A DNA stretch of 64,000 bases from DGNJ01 sp002388905 (GCA_036843405.1 DAITSJ010000007.1:70401-134400), one strand, 5' to 3'; counted from the first letter of the stretch, positions 52,238 to 61,146 are shown. Translations and numbers: made by a program. The notes: generated by a model not told the origin, from the sequence alone.

Positions 52238-53485
52238 CTATTCAACTTCCATGGGTACCTTGAAGTAGTGCTGGTAGCGAGTGAATAGTTCGCGCAGTTG
52301 CCTTTCCTCATGATCCTGAACGGTCCGATACTGATGGCGACCGAACTTGTCCTGTTGTTTCGACGCAATAAATGCCCGAATGCGGCGCTCGGCCTCGGTG
52401 CTCAACTCCAGGCCTGTTTGACGATAAATTGCGTCTATGGCTTCCCAAGGCCTTTCCACCAGGTCCTTGTACATGACATTGATAACCCTTTCGATAGGTA
52501 TATCGCCTGCTTCGAACTGGCCGACGATGCTGTCGAGTGCATCGGCCATGACTTCGGGAGCCAGCAGTCTTTCGAAGCTACGTGTTTCGAACGGCTTGTC
52601 GCTTCTCATCCAGAATAGTGTCGCCAGTAAATTCGTATTGGAGGCATTGGCCCTCAGTGGATCCCTGTGCGTATAAAGTACGCGGGCATCGGGAAAGGCC
52701 TGGAAAAGCTCATCGAGGTGCCACAGGTGGGGCGGTGCTTTCAGCAACCAATGTCGACGGGGATTCTTCCATTGAAGGAGTTTCAGGAATCTCTTGTGGT
52801 AGTCGTACATATAGCGCCAGTTGCCATGGCTTTTGAGCCAGGCCAGGTAGGAGGGCACATTAACTCGGGCGGGCAGGTTTTCCGTGTGGAAAGAGTAGAT
52901 AAAGGCTTCTGAACACTCGTTTGGGATGCGCGCTCCCATTTCGTGCATGGCGCGGAACTGAGGTGCCAGGCGATTATAAAGTGTCAGAAACTTATCGGTT
53001 CGCTCGATTCTGGGGTCGGTCTCGTAGGAGGCCGCTTCCGGCGGCGGACAGGGCTCGACAATCTCCCAGCTGAGGAGCGGACCAAGTTGGGGGTCCTCAG
53101 CCAGTCGCTCAAAGAGAATTGACGTGCCGGAACGGGACAGGCCGGTAATGAATACCGGTTCCCTGATTTCCTCGTCGTCAATTTCGGGATGTTTCCTGTA
53201 GGTCTCCTGTATCTGGAGTCGCACTTTCAGTGCCTGGAGCAATTCGGCGCGGGTGAACAGCCGGCCGAAAAAGTTGAGTTCCGCTTCCTCATTGATGGCG
53301 GTAATAAGGACTTGGAAAGCTTCCCGCCACTGATCGTCACCGAAATCGGTGATTCCCAGGCTCCGGGTTGCCGTATCAATCAACTCGTCGGCCTGTAATG
53401 GCACCAGGGTTTCCACGTCGAAGGCATCTGCTTCGGCGTTGAATCGTGCCAGCCAGTCCGGGCGCTCGGGGGGTGTCCAGTCCAT
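52238..53485 (-). CDS. Sulfotransferase (PAPS-dependent)
   Basis: This 415-residue protein has the 5'-phosphosulfate loop in 'VFITGLSRSGTSILFERL' near residue 120, and the 3'-phosphate binding segment in 'RVLYTHRDPLRANAS' near residue 270. These are the two defining motifs of sulfotransferases. It would transfer sulfate from PAPS to a hydroxyl group. A sulfotransferase within a catabolic region is unexpected; it could tag, export or detoxify an intermediate. The operator at 53532-53550 is a perfect inverted repeat 46 bases before its start. Confidence 0.92.
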   Translation of the reverse strand: MDWTPPERPDWLARFNAEADAFDVETLVPLQADELIDTATRSLGITDFGDDQWREAFQVLITAINEEAELNFFGRLFTRAELLQALKVRLQIQETYRKHPEIDDEEIREPVFITGLSRSGTSILFERLAEDPQLGPLLSWEIVEPCPPPEAASYETDPRIERTDKFLTLYNRLAPQFRAMHEMGARIPNECSEAFIYSFHTENLPARVNVPSYLAWLKSHGNWRYMYDYHKRFLKLLQWKNPRRHWLLKAPPHLWHLDELFQAFPDARVLYTHRDPLRANASNTNLLATLFWMRSDKPFETRSFERLLAPEVMADALDSIVGQFEAGDIPIERVINVMYKDLVERPWEAIDAIYRQTGLELSTEAERRIRAFIASKQQDKFGRHQYRTVQDHEERQLRELFTRYQHYFKVPMEVE

Positions 53486-53531
53486 TATTTATTTTCCGCG
53501 AATTACCGGGATGCTATTGTCTGCTTACGGT

Positions 53532-53550
53532 AACTGATATAGCATCAGTT
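53532..53550. promoter_or_regulatory. 19-bp palindromic operator candidate (sulfotransferase)
   Basis: AACTGAT-ATAGC-ATCAGTT is a perfect seven-base-pair inverted repeat around five bases, matching the consensus apart from one symmetric change. It lies just upstream of the minus-strand sulfotransferase gene. Confidence 0.65.
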
Positions 53551-53601
53551 AACAAAGTGGTTTCGATGGTATTCTCTGAAGCTGGTAACTTCTGGCGCAG
53601 G

Positions 53602-53945
53602 GTGAGCCACTCTGGTTCGATGTTCTGCCGGAGTACTCAGTATCCCCGGGGCGAACCTGGGGGACTGTAAAAATCTGGTGAGAGCCCGGTGGGTAAAGAT
53701 AGACGAAGGTCCCGTACAGTCGCGCAGAGAGGGCCGAAGTAATGCGGAGCACCTGGTTAAGTATTTCGGGAGACGCGGCATTGAAGAGCGGTCAGCCATA
53801 ATGGGTGAGGTGCCCGTGACAGGGGGAGTTCCTTAAAAGATAGGTGGAACAAAAAATGTCCTATCCGTGCAACATGTTGCCGGCATGGGATAGGATGAAG
53901 CATCAATCGGCGCGTCTTCATAACGATTTATGCTCTGGCAGCTAG
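53602..53945 (+). ncRNA. Structured RNA-like tract, possibly a degraded 5' end of a group II intron
   Basis: The tract has no long gene but shows many local pairings: CAGTATCCCC with GGGGGACTG, GACTGTA with TACAGTC, and GTTCC with GGAAC. Purine-rich unpaired segments lie between them. The text resembles the 5' domains of bacterial group II introns that precede a maturase gene. It is followed at 53856-53945 by a 29-codon frame (MSYPCNMLPAWDRM...) that could be a truncated maturase start. No domain V or 3' end is present. The assignment rests on memory of the family's appearance and is uncertain. Confidence 0.4.
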
Positions 53946-53995
53946 AGGAATAAATATTTGTTGTTGACATGGGGGCGGTTGTGCTTTAAAAACGA

Positions 53996-54014
53996 AACTG
54001 ACACAATGATAGTT
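53996..54014. promoter_or_regulatory. 19-bp palindromic operator candidate (second TonB receptor)
   Basis: AACTGAC-ACAAT-GATAGTT matches the consensus at 12 of 14 arm positions. It lies about 300 bases before the receptor start; the leader between them has no supported gene. Confidence 0.55.
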
Positions 54015-54313
54015 ATTGCAGCCGGCGTGTTATTAACGATACAGAAAAAGATGCGATTGGCGTTGCTGCAAGCGAATGGTTTTGAAAATTATATAAGTAA
54101 AGAAAACGAGGTGTTACCACAACTGGATATCCTATACACACCAGCAGGTTTGCCCGCTTTGGTGCAGAGGCGTTCCTCGTCATCCGGTGCCGGATCGATC
54201 GGCGCAGGAAGCCAATACCTGACGCCCTGTCTAGATGATCAGCAATAACAGTGCTTGGCTGCGGACCGACCAAAACGATAAATCAAATATTCCCTTTTTG
54301 GAGGAAGCGAGTG

Positions 54314-56869
54314 ATGTCATATAGAACAAAATTATTGCCTATTTCCATGGCGGCCGGCCTTGCCGCGATATTCACTCCCGTTACCTCGGTTAGTGCCCAG
54401 GATGGCGAATCCAGTCGGATGCTCGAGGAAATTGTAGTGACCGCCCGTCGTCGCGAGGAGAGCCTGCAGGATGTTCCTGTCTCGGTAACGGCCTTCACTC
54501 CGGAACTCATGGAAGCCAAGGGCATCTCCCAGCCCTATGACCTGATCGGCAATGTTCCCGGGCTGACGGCTCAGGGGGGCAGCGCAAACCGCAATGATGT
54601 TAATTTCTTTATTCGCGGCCAGGGCATCACCTTTGGCAGTAGCCCCTCTGTGGTGCAGTACTTCGCCGAAACGCCGGTAGAACCCAACTCCGCCAGCGGT
54701 GGCCAGAACATCACCTACTATGATCTGGAGTCCATCGAGGTCCTTAAGGGCCCCCAGGGCACCCTGTTCGGTCGTCCGACGACCGGTGGGGCGGTCCTGA
54801 TCAATCCCAAGCGGCCCACCTATGAATTCGATGGGTTTGTCGAGGCCAAGCTGGGTAACTACGCTTCCCGGGATATCACCGCCGCTATCAATGTGCCCCT
54901 GATCGAGGACAAACTGGCGGTGCGTATTGCGGCGAATATGAGCTATCACGACGGTTATTCGAAGAGCCGGGTGACCGGTCAGGAGCTGGATGATCGTAAT
55001 CGGGACTCCTACCGGATCGGCGTGTTGTTCGAGCCCACCAGCTGGTTTTCCAATTACTTCCTGTTCGAGGATAATCGCATTGATGAAAACGGTACCGCGA
55101 TCATTAATGCCTTTCTCGATGAAGATCACCCGCTGTTGACTACCGATACCAACTTCGCGCCGGCTGTCGGTTTCGTGGAGGCAGGCGCAATGGAAATTAC
55201 TTCCGGCGGTATTATCAGGTTCGCCATTTGTCCCAATGCGCCATTCTTCGGGCAAACGGTTGCTCAATGTGTTTCCGACCGGATTGCCCGGGTGGACTCT
55301 GTGCGCAACGGTCTGATCGCCGAGCGTCAGCGGTTAGGCGACAATGACGGCGACGAGGTAAGGACAGCGGCTCATTCGAACTTCAACTTTCTCGATTCCC
55401 ATGTCCAGAAGATCATCAATATTACCAGGATCGACCTGGGGAAATGGGGTTTCCTGGGGGACACTTCACTCAAGAATATCTACCAGACAAACCGCAACGA
55501 AAAATCCTCGGTAGTCCGTGAGATTGGCGGATCACCCATTGAGCACGCCGTGGTGTATAACAACCTGGATATCGTCAATGGTGATCCGGTACAGTCCAGT
55601 CGCTTTGGCAAGAGCGATTGGGACGACCGCTTTTCCGAGGAAATCCAACTGTCCGGCATGGCCCTGGACCGCCACGCCTGGGTACTGGGCTATTTCTATG
55701 AAAAGTCCGACAAGACCATTTACCAGAATGGACCAGCGATTTTCAGTACGCTGGATGGAGCCTTTACCGTACCCGCCGGTCTGCCCGCTATTTCCAGTGG
55801 CTTTACCGACGAATTTGAACAGGAAAATACGGGTATCTACGCCCAGACCACCCTGGACCTTGCGGATATCGGCCTGGACGATTTTAAGCTGACCCTCGGC
55901 TATCGCTGGAGCAAGTTCGAGCAGCAGCAGACCAATGTGGATACAGTCATTACATTGGACGGCGTTGCTCGTGCCCAGACGCTCAATCCACTGTCGGCGG
56001 ACCTGGAGCAAAAGGAGGATTCCTATACAGTTGCCCTTGACTGGCAGGCGACAGAAAACCTGATGCTCTATGCCACTCACCGCCGTGGCTTCAAGCAGGG
56101 AGGGATCAACGCACAATCCATTCCCTTTGTGGGAATAGCGCCTCTGGCCAATGCCACCTTTGAACCTGAAACCGTGAAGGACTATGAGGTTGGTGCCAAG
56201 TGGGACTGGAACTTCGGCGGGGTGATTGGCCGGACCAATGTGGCAATCTTCAAGGCCGAATATACCGACCTTCACCGCAACGAAACGTTTTTTAACGGTA
56301 CAGGCGTGTCGGCCCAGATCGGCAATATTGCCGAGGCGACGACTCAGGGGCTGGAATTGGAAAACTCCATGCAACTGACGGACAACGTTCGCGTGGACCT
56401 GACCTACAGCTATCTGGATGCCGAGTATGATAAATATCCCGGCGCGGTTTATAACTCCGCTCAGCAGGTGGTGCAACTGGTGGATCAGGATTTCTCCGGG
56501 GCCCCGGAGCATATATTTGGCGCACTGTTCCAGTATTGGTTGCCGATGGTGCCGGCCGGGTACGGGGAAGTTAAAGCTTCGCTCAATTACACCTATCAGG
56601 GCGAGATGATCCTCGGTGATGGCCAGCAGTACAACGCGGTCGACGAGACCCAGGAAAGCTACGACCTCCTGAATCTGCGCCTGGACTGGAACAACGTGAT
56701 GGGTAATTCCGTGGATATGGCGTTGTTTGTCAAGAACGCCACCGACGAGGTGTACGGCATAGCCAACAGCGCCCTGATGGATGCCTTCGGCCATGTGGGC
56801 CGCGCCTATGGCAATCCGCGTACCTACGGATTCGAGATCAAGGCAAGATTCGGCGCTTCCGCCAACTGA
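54314..56869 (+). CDS. TonB-dependent outer-membrane receptor
   Basis: This 851-residue protein starts at the ATG with GGAGG 11 bases upstream. It has a signal peptide ending near 'TSVSAQ', a TonB box 'EIVVTARRR' near residue 40, and a plug with 'PQGTLFGRPTTGGAV'. A large beta-barrel ends in 'YGFEIKARFGA'. It closely resembles the receptor at 27336 in layout and in 'FFIRGQGITFGSSPSVVQYFAE'-type text. It probably imports a related large organic substrate. A clear terminator follows at 56897. Confidence 0.94.
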   Translation: MSYRTKLLPISMAAGLAAIFTPVTSVSAQDGESSRMLEEIVVTARRREESLQDVPVSVTAFTPELMEAKGISQPYDLIGNVPGLTAQGGSANRNDVNFFIRGQGITFGSSPSVVQYFAETPVEPNSASGGQNITYYDLESIEVLKGPQGTLFGRPTTGGAVLINPKRPTYEFDGFVEAKLGNYASRDITAAINVPLIEDKLAVRIAANMSYHDGYSKSRVTGQELDDRNRDSYRIGVLFEPTSWFSNYFLFEDNRIDENGTAIINAFLDEDHPLLTTDTNFAPAVGFVEAGAMEITSGGIIRFAICPNAPFFGQTVAQCVSDRIARVDSVRNGLIAERQRLGDNDGDEVRTAAHSNFNFLDSHVQKIINITRIDLGKWGFLGDTSLKNIYQTNRNEKSSVVREIGGSPIEHAVVYNNLDIVNGDPVQSSRFGKSDWDDRFSEEIQLSGMALDRHAWVLGYFYEKSDKTIYQNGPAIFSTLDGAFTVPAGLPAISSGFTDEFEQENTGIYAQTTLDLADIGLDDFKLTLGYRWSKFEQQQTNVDTVITLDGVARAQTLNPLSADLEQKEDSYTVALDWQATENLMLYATHRRGFKQGGINAQSIPFVGIAPLANATFEPETVKDYEVGAKWDWNFGGVIGRTNVAIFKAEYTDLHRNETFFNGTGVSAQIGNIAEATTQGLELENSMQLTDNVRVDLTYSYLDAEYDKYPGAVYNSAQQVVQLVDQDFSGAPEHIFGALFQYWLPMVPAGYGEVKASLNYTYQGEMILGDGQQYNAVDETQESYDLLNLRLDWNNVMGNSVDMALFVKNATDEVYGIANSALMDAFGHVGRAYGNPRTYGFEIKARFGASAN

Positions 56870-56896
56870 TCGACAGGCGTATGCCGCAATCGCAGT

Positions 56897-56938
56897 AAAC
56901 CGCCGCATATTCCGGCATGGGATGTGTGGCGGTTTTTA
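56897..56938 (+). terminator. Intrinsic terminator of the second TonB receptor
   Basis: AAACCGCC (56897-56904) pairs with GGCGGTTT (56928-56935), with further inner pairs GCAT/ATGT, followed by TTTTTATTTT. Confidence 0.7.
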
Positions 56939-57086
56939 TTTTATGACCTGCCGTTTATTATCGTATAGTCTTATAGTAATAAGACCATCAGGTCCCTTTC
57001 TGATTCGATGGCCAACAACAGGCAGGCTCGTGGATTCTTTGGCGAGTACTGCAAAATTTCAACAGTGAAAAAGCCAGGGTGATCAA

Positions 57087-57890
57087 ATGAATCGACTTGA
57101 AAACAGGATCGCTATTATTGCCGGTGGTGCCACCGGCATCGGCGCGGCCTGCGCACGCCGCTATATTGCCGAGGGCGCATCCGTCATGATCGGCGACCTC
57201 AATATCGACGGCGCCAGGGCGCTGGCCGGGGAGTTGGGTGAAAAGGCCGCCGCCGCTCATTACGATGCGGCCGACGAGAATTCCGTCAAGGCCCTGGTTC
57301 AGGCCACTGTCGACTGGTTCGGCGGTATCGATATCCTGCACAACAATGTCGCGCTGACATCCAAGGAAATCCAGGCCCTGGATACCGACGTCACCGGTAT
57401 TCCCCTTGATACCTGGGAGTTGACATTGAAAATCAACGCAACTTCATTTCTGGTGGCCAGTAAGTACGCAATCCCGCATATGATATCAAGGGGCGGCGGT
57501 GCCATTATCAACACCGCTTCCAATTCGGGCCGTTTTGGCGACGTTGTCAGAACCGCCTATGGCGCTTCCAAGGCCACGGTCATCTCCCTGACCCAGCATA
57601 TCGCCGTTCAGTATGGCAAGCAGGGAATCCGCTGCAATGCCATCGCGCCCGGCGTTATCCTTACCGACGCGATGAACGCCCTGCCGGAATTGAAAAGCCT
57701 CATTGAACCCCATATTTTGACGCCTGAATTTGGCAAGCCCGAGGATGTGGCGGCCCTGGGGGCCTTTTTGGCGTCTGACGAGTCCCGCTATATTACCGGC
57801 CAGGTCTTCCCCATCGATGGCGGTGCATCCGTCCATCACCCGCAACTGGCGGACGTTATGAGGTCTTCCTCCAGCAAAGGACAAAGCTAG
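57087..57890 (+). CDS. Short-chain dehydrogenase/reductase
   Basis: This 267-residue classical SDR has a cofactor motif 'IAGGATGIGAACA' near residue 12, an Asp in 'MIGDLNIDG' favouring NAD(H), and 'LHNNVALTS' in the NNAG position. The Ser is in 'NTASNSGRFG', and the Tyr-x3-Lys is in 'TAYGASKATV'. It lies alone between two terminators, next to the Rieske oxygenase gene, and may dehydrogenate an alcohol or diol from the oxygenase (inference). Confidence 0.9.
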   Translation: MNRLENRIAIIAGGATGIGAACARRYIAEGASVMIGDLNIDGARALAGELGEKAAAAHYDAADENSVKALVQATVDWFGGIDILHNNVALTSKEIQALDTDVTGIPLDTWELTLKINATSFLVASKYAIPHMISRGGGAIINTASNSGRFGDVVRTAYGASKATVISLTQHIAVQYGKQGIRCNAIAPGVILTDAMNALPELKSLIEPHILTPEFGKPEDVAALGAFLASDESRYITGQVFPIDGGASVHHPQLADVMRSSSSKGQS

Positions 57891-57922
57891 CAAACGTCCT
57901 TCGGGCGAATTACTGAGTAAAG

Positions 57923-57953
57923 CCTGCTCCACCGAAGGCGGGGCAGGTTTCGT
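57923..57953 (+). terminator. Probable terminator after the SDR
   Basis: CCTGCTCCACC (57923-57933) pairs with GGCGGGGCAGG (57937-57947) with one mismatch and one G-U pair, then TTTCGTTTC. Confidence 0.55.
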
Positions 57954-58113
57954 TTCTCCGCGCATCTTTTCCAACTCTCATCGCCCTCGGTCGCTCTCGG
58001 CCCTTATCCCTCCTCCGGCAAAACAGCATTTGATTGACACCAGTCAAAAACTTCCTGAACCCATGGCTATTTAATGGGGCCGAATGCGGTGATATGCCCT
58101 TGATCGCGCCAAC

Positions 58114-58132
58114 AACTGACAGATAGTCAGTT
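58114..58132. promoter_or_regulatory. 19-bp palindromic operator candidate (Rieske oxygenase)
   Basis: AACTGAC-AGATA-GTCAGTT is the perfect consensus: a seven-base-pair inverted repeat with a five-base spacer. It lies 55 bases before the oxygenase start. Confidence 0.75.
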
Positions 58133-58187
58133 ACCGGTGTCCGGTTTTCACCATTGGTTCAAGTATTCGGTACGAGTGAGGACACGA

Positions 58188-59552
58188 ATGAATATCCAGG
58201 TGACAGAAGCCCCCTTCTCCAAGGTCCGCAAGGACTATATCGACCAGCGTCGTTACACATCGCCCGAGTTCGCCCGACTTGAAAGGGAGAGTCTGTGGAC
58301 GGTTTCCTGGCACTGGGCCTGCCGGGAAGAGGATATTCCGCTCGTGGGGGATTACCTGGTCTACGATATCGGCGACCAGAGCATTGTCGTGGTGAGAACC
58401 TCGACGGAAGCTATCGAGGCATTCCACAACGTCTGCCCCCACCGCGGGCGCCGGTTGTTGACCGGGCGCGGCAAAGTCACCCGGTTCCACTGTGTCTTTC
58501 ACGCCTGGCAGTGGGATCTGCACGGCAACAACACCCGGATTCTGGATCATGAACAGTGGCGGGGCTGTGCCGGCATGAGCACCGGCGATATGGCCCTGGC
58601 ACGGGTCCATGTGGGACGTTGGGCCGGTTTCGTGTTTATCAATATGAGTGCTGAACCGGAACCTTTCGAGGAATTTATCCAGCCGGCACCGCAATACCTG
58701 GATGTCCTCAGGATGGAGGACATGCGCTACAACTGGCACAAGGCTATCAGGGTCAAATGCAACTGGAAGGTGGCCCAGGAAGCCTTCATGGAAAGCTATC
58801 ATGTCTGGGGCACACATCCGCAGTTCCTGCAATATTCCGACGACAAGAACTACAGCCTGGCCGAGGGTAAGCATGGCAAGCATATCTGGACTTACGAACT
58901 GCCGCCGGGCACGCCATCCCGGCGCCTGGGCAAGCCGCCCCTGAGCCTGGACGAGGTCCGGGAAAATTTTGCCGATTTGCAACTGGCTTTTGCCGACCAG
59001 TTGGGCCTGGGCAATGGCGATGGCCAGTTCACGGCCCGTTCACTGAACGCCGCGTCCGAGGCCGTGCGTGAGCTGCCGGAGGGGACATCCATGGAAAAGG
59101 CCATGGAAACGGCTTTCCTCGCCATGAAAAGTGCGGCGGATGAAGATGGCGCATACTTTCCGGTGATTCCCCCGGAACATCTTGGGACCATGGGCCATGA
59201 CTGGAATATCTTCCCCAATCTGGGCATCGTTTGGGGAGCCGACGGCACGCTGGTATTCCGTGGCCGACCCGATCCGGAGGATCCGGACAACCCTGATGTC
59301 TGCATACTGGAAATGATCAGCCTCCTGCACTGGGGGAAAGGCAAGGAGCCCAGGGTTGAAATCGATGATGTCGACGACTGGAAAAACCAGAAAGACCGGA
59401 TCCCCAAGCTTCTTCTCCAGGACCTGATGAATATCGAGGAGGTGCAACGGGGCATGCATTCCGTGGGCCTGAAGGCGTTGCGACCCAATCCGGTGCAGGA
59501 GGTCCAGATCACCAACTTCCATCAGGTGATCAATCAATACCTGTTTGACTGA
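58188..59552 (+). CDS. Rieske non-heme iron oxygenase, alpha subunit
   Basis: This 454-residue protein has the Rieske [2Fe-2S] motif with Cys83-x-His85 and Cys102-x2-His105 ('NVCPHRG' ... 'FHCVFHAWQ'). The catalytic domain has the mononuclear iron ligands His205 and His210 in 'MESYHVWGTHPQF'. The start at 58188 follows GAGGA; a longer frame would run through the operator. Such enzymes hydroxylate aromatic rings or demethylate and open substituted rings. No beta subunit, ferredoxin or reductase lies next to it. The operator at 58114 and the adjacent amidohydrolase suggest a regulated two-gene unit. Confidence 0.94.
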   Translation: MNIQVTEAPFSKVRKDYIDQRRYTSPEFARLERESLWTVSWHWACREEDIPLVGDYLVYDIGDQSIVVVRTSTEAIEAFHNVCPHRGRRLLTGRGKVTRFHCVFHAWQWDLHGNNTRILDHEQWRGCAGMSTGDMALARVHVGRWAGFVFINMSAEPEPFEEFIQPAPQYLDVLRMEDMRYNWHKAIRVKCNWKVAQEAFMESYHVWGTHPQFLQYSDDKNYSLAEGKHGKHIWTYELPPGTPSRRLGKPPLSLDEVRENFADLQLAFADQLGLGNGDGQFTARSLNAASEAVRELPEGTSMEKAMETAFLAMKSAADEDGAYFPVIPPEHLGTMGHDWNIFPNLGIVWGADGTLVFRGRPDPEDPDNPDVCILEMISLLHWGKGKEPRVEIDDVDDWKNQKDRIPKLLLQDLMNIEEVQRGMHSVGLKALRPNPVQEVQITNFHQVINQYLFD

Positions 59553-59595
59553 GAGTACCGGGCTGGCCCGGAAAGGCACGGTTGCCAGAATTAAT

Positions 59596-59614
59596 AGCTG
59601 ACAAAGCGTCAGTT
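59596..59614. promoter_or_regulatory. 19-bp palindromic operator candidate (amidohydrolase)
   Basis: AGCTGAC-AAAGC-GTCAGTT matches the consensus at 13 of 14 arm positions. It lies about 120 bases before the amidohydrolase start. Confidence 0.65.
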
Positions 59615-59734
59615 AATGATCTGGATCAATGCCACTATCGCGGCACTGTCTTTAAATGGGCCATGTGACAAACACGCGAATTCAACGCCGGCGGACCATT
59701 TTGGGTCCGCGGAATTCAACAGGAGTCTATCAAC

Positions 59735-60943
59735 ATGAATACCGCTACCATTGGTTACCCCGTCTACGACTGCGATCACCACTACTACGAGCCCCCGGAG
59801 GCTTTCCTCCGCCATCTGCCCGATGAGTTCAAAAAGGATTTCCAGTATGTGGGGATCAACGGCCGCACCAAGCTTGCGGTGGGGGGAGTGCTCTCCGACT
59901 ACATACCCAATCCCACCTTCAACGTGGTGGCCGAAGTGGGAGCCCATGAGGGATGGTATCGCGGCGACAACCCGGATGGCCTTTCCCTGCGTGAATATGG
60001 CGGCAAACCGGTTGGATCCCGACCGGAGTTCCACAGCGGAGCGGCGCATCTCGAACTGATGGACCGGGAGGGTATCCACGCGGCGGTGATACTGCCGACA
60101 CTGGCTTCGGTGATAGAAGAGCGGCTCGAGCACAAACCCGAGGCAATCCAGGCCCTTTTCCACTCGCTCAATCTGTGGGTCGCCGAAGAATACGGATTCG
60201 GCAACGGTCGCCAGTACCCCGTTGGCGCCATCAATCTCTCGGACGTCGATGTCGCCTGCAAGGAACTCGACTTCCTCGTGGAAGCGGGCGCCCGGGCGGT
60301 ATTGGTCCGGCCCGCCCCGGTGGCGGGGCTCCGTGGAAGCCGGTCCCACGGGCTTCCCGAGTTCGATCCTTTCTGGAAGAGGGTGGAGGATGCCGGCATT
60401 TTTGTGGTCCACCATGTCTCCGACTCCGGTTACGACCGGATCTATCGTCGCTGGACCGCCGGTGGTAAAGGCGAATGGCGGGCCTTTGAGAAAGATCCCT
60501 TCGGCGAGATGCTCGACCCCATTGGCCGCGCCATTTCCGATACCCTGTCGGCGCTGGCCTGTCACGGGGTGTTCGATCGCTTTCCCGGCGTGCGTATCGC
60601 GGTCATGGAGAGCGGGTCCAGCTGGCTGGAATCACTGATGAAGCGATTCGAGCACGTCTACCACAAAATGCCCCAGGCCTTTGCCCGGGATCCCGTCGAG
60701 AGCCTGCGGCAACATGTTTTTGTGGCTCCCTTCTACGAAGAGCCGGTGGACAAAGTTGTGAAACTGATGGGCGCCAACCGGGTTCTGTTCGGCAGCGACT
60801 GGCCCCACCCCGAGGGTCTGGGCAGGCCCCTGGACTTTTTCAACGATATTGCCGCGCTGCCCCGTGACCAGCAGAAAATGATCATGCACGACAATCTCAA
60901 GGGCCTTCTGGAAGGCCGCCGGGACGATGCCATGTCACGTTAA
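59735..60943 (+). CDS. Amidohydrolase 2 family (metal-dependent TIM-barrel) hydrolase
   Basis: This 402-residue protein matches the amidohydrolase-2 (ACMSD-like) family: 'VYDCDHHYYEPPEAF' at the start, 'FVVHHVSDSG' in the middle, 'RIAVMESGSSWL', and 'RVLFGSDWPHPEG' near the end. The Asp and His residues are the likely metal ligands. Members include decarboxylases and hydrolases of ring-cleavage products, so it may process the product of the neighbouring Rieske oxygenase (inference). It has its own operator candidate and a strong terminator. Confidence 0.92.
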   Translation: MNTATIGYPVYDCDHHYYEPPEAFLRHLPDEFKKDFQYVGINGRTKLAVGGVLSDYIPNPTFNVVAEVGAHEGWYRGDNPDGLSLREYGGKPVGSRPEFHSGAAHLELMDREGIHAAVILPTLASVIEERLEHKPEAIQALFHSLNLWVAEEYGFGNGRQYPVGAINLSDVDVACKELDFLVEAGARAVLVRPAPVAGLRGSRSHGLPEFDPFWKRVEDAGIFVVHHVSDSGYDRIYRRWTAGGKGEWRAFEKDPFGEMLDPIGRAISDTLSALACHGVFDRFPGVRIAVMESGSSWLESLMKRFEHVYHKMPQAFARDPVESLRQHVFVAPFYEEPVDKVVKLMGANRVLFGSDWPHPEGLGRPLDFFNDIAALPRDQQKMIMHDNLKGLLEGRRDDAMSR

Positions 60944-60973
60944 CCGTCGCGCTCAGCCCTGGTAATATTTCAT

Positions 60974-61006
60974 AAGGGTGACAACCTGTGTTGTCACCCT
61001 TTTTTT
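60974..61006 (+). terminator. Intrinsic terminator after the amidohydrolase
   Basis: AAGGGTGACAAC (60974-60985) pairs perfectly with GTTGTCACCCTT (60990-61001), loop CTGT, followed by a T-run. Confidence 0.9.
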
Positions 61007-61090
61007 CGCCCTCTTGCAAGTCTGCCCGTTTTTCCGGGCAACCGTGTTTTCGTCCATGGATTTTACTCACCAGCGGGTGGCTGTGCAGAT

Positions 61091-61109
61091 TGTTGACAGA
61101 CTGTCAGTT
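61091..61109. promoter_or_regulatory. First of two operator candidates (third TonB receptor)
   Basis: TGTTGAC-AGACT-GTCAGTT has a perfect right arm and a left arm with three differences from AACTGAC. A TTGACA -35-like element (61093-61098) overlaps it. A second copy lies 37 bases downstream. Confidence 0.55.
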
Positions 61110-61127
61110 AATAGGTAATAATCGTAT

Positions 61128-61146
61128 AACTGACATAATGACAGTT
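61128..61146. promoter_or_regulatory. Second of two operator candidates (third TonB receptor)
   Basis: AACTGAC-ATAAT-GACAGTT matches the consensus at 13 of 14 arm positions. With the site at 61091 it forms a spaced pair before the third TonB receptor. The remaining leader to 61397 has no supported gene. Confidence 0.6.

Noticed and set aside
58029..58050. Inverted repeat around TTTGATTGAC-ac-CAGTCAAA before the Rieske gene
   Set aside because: It resembles the shared operator only in part and has a different arm and spacing. It may be a promoter element, but there is no further support.
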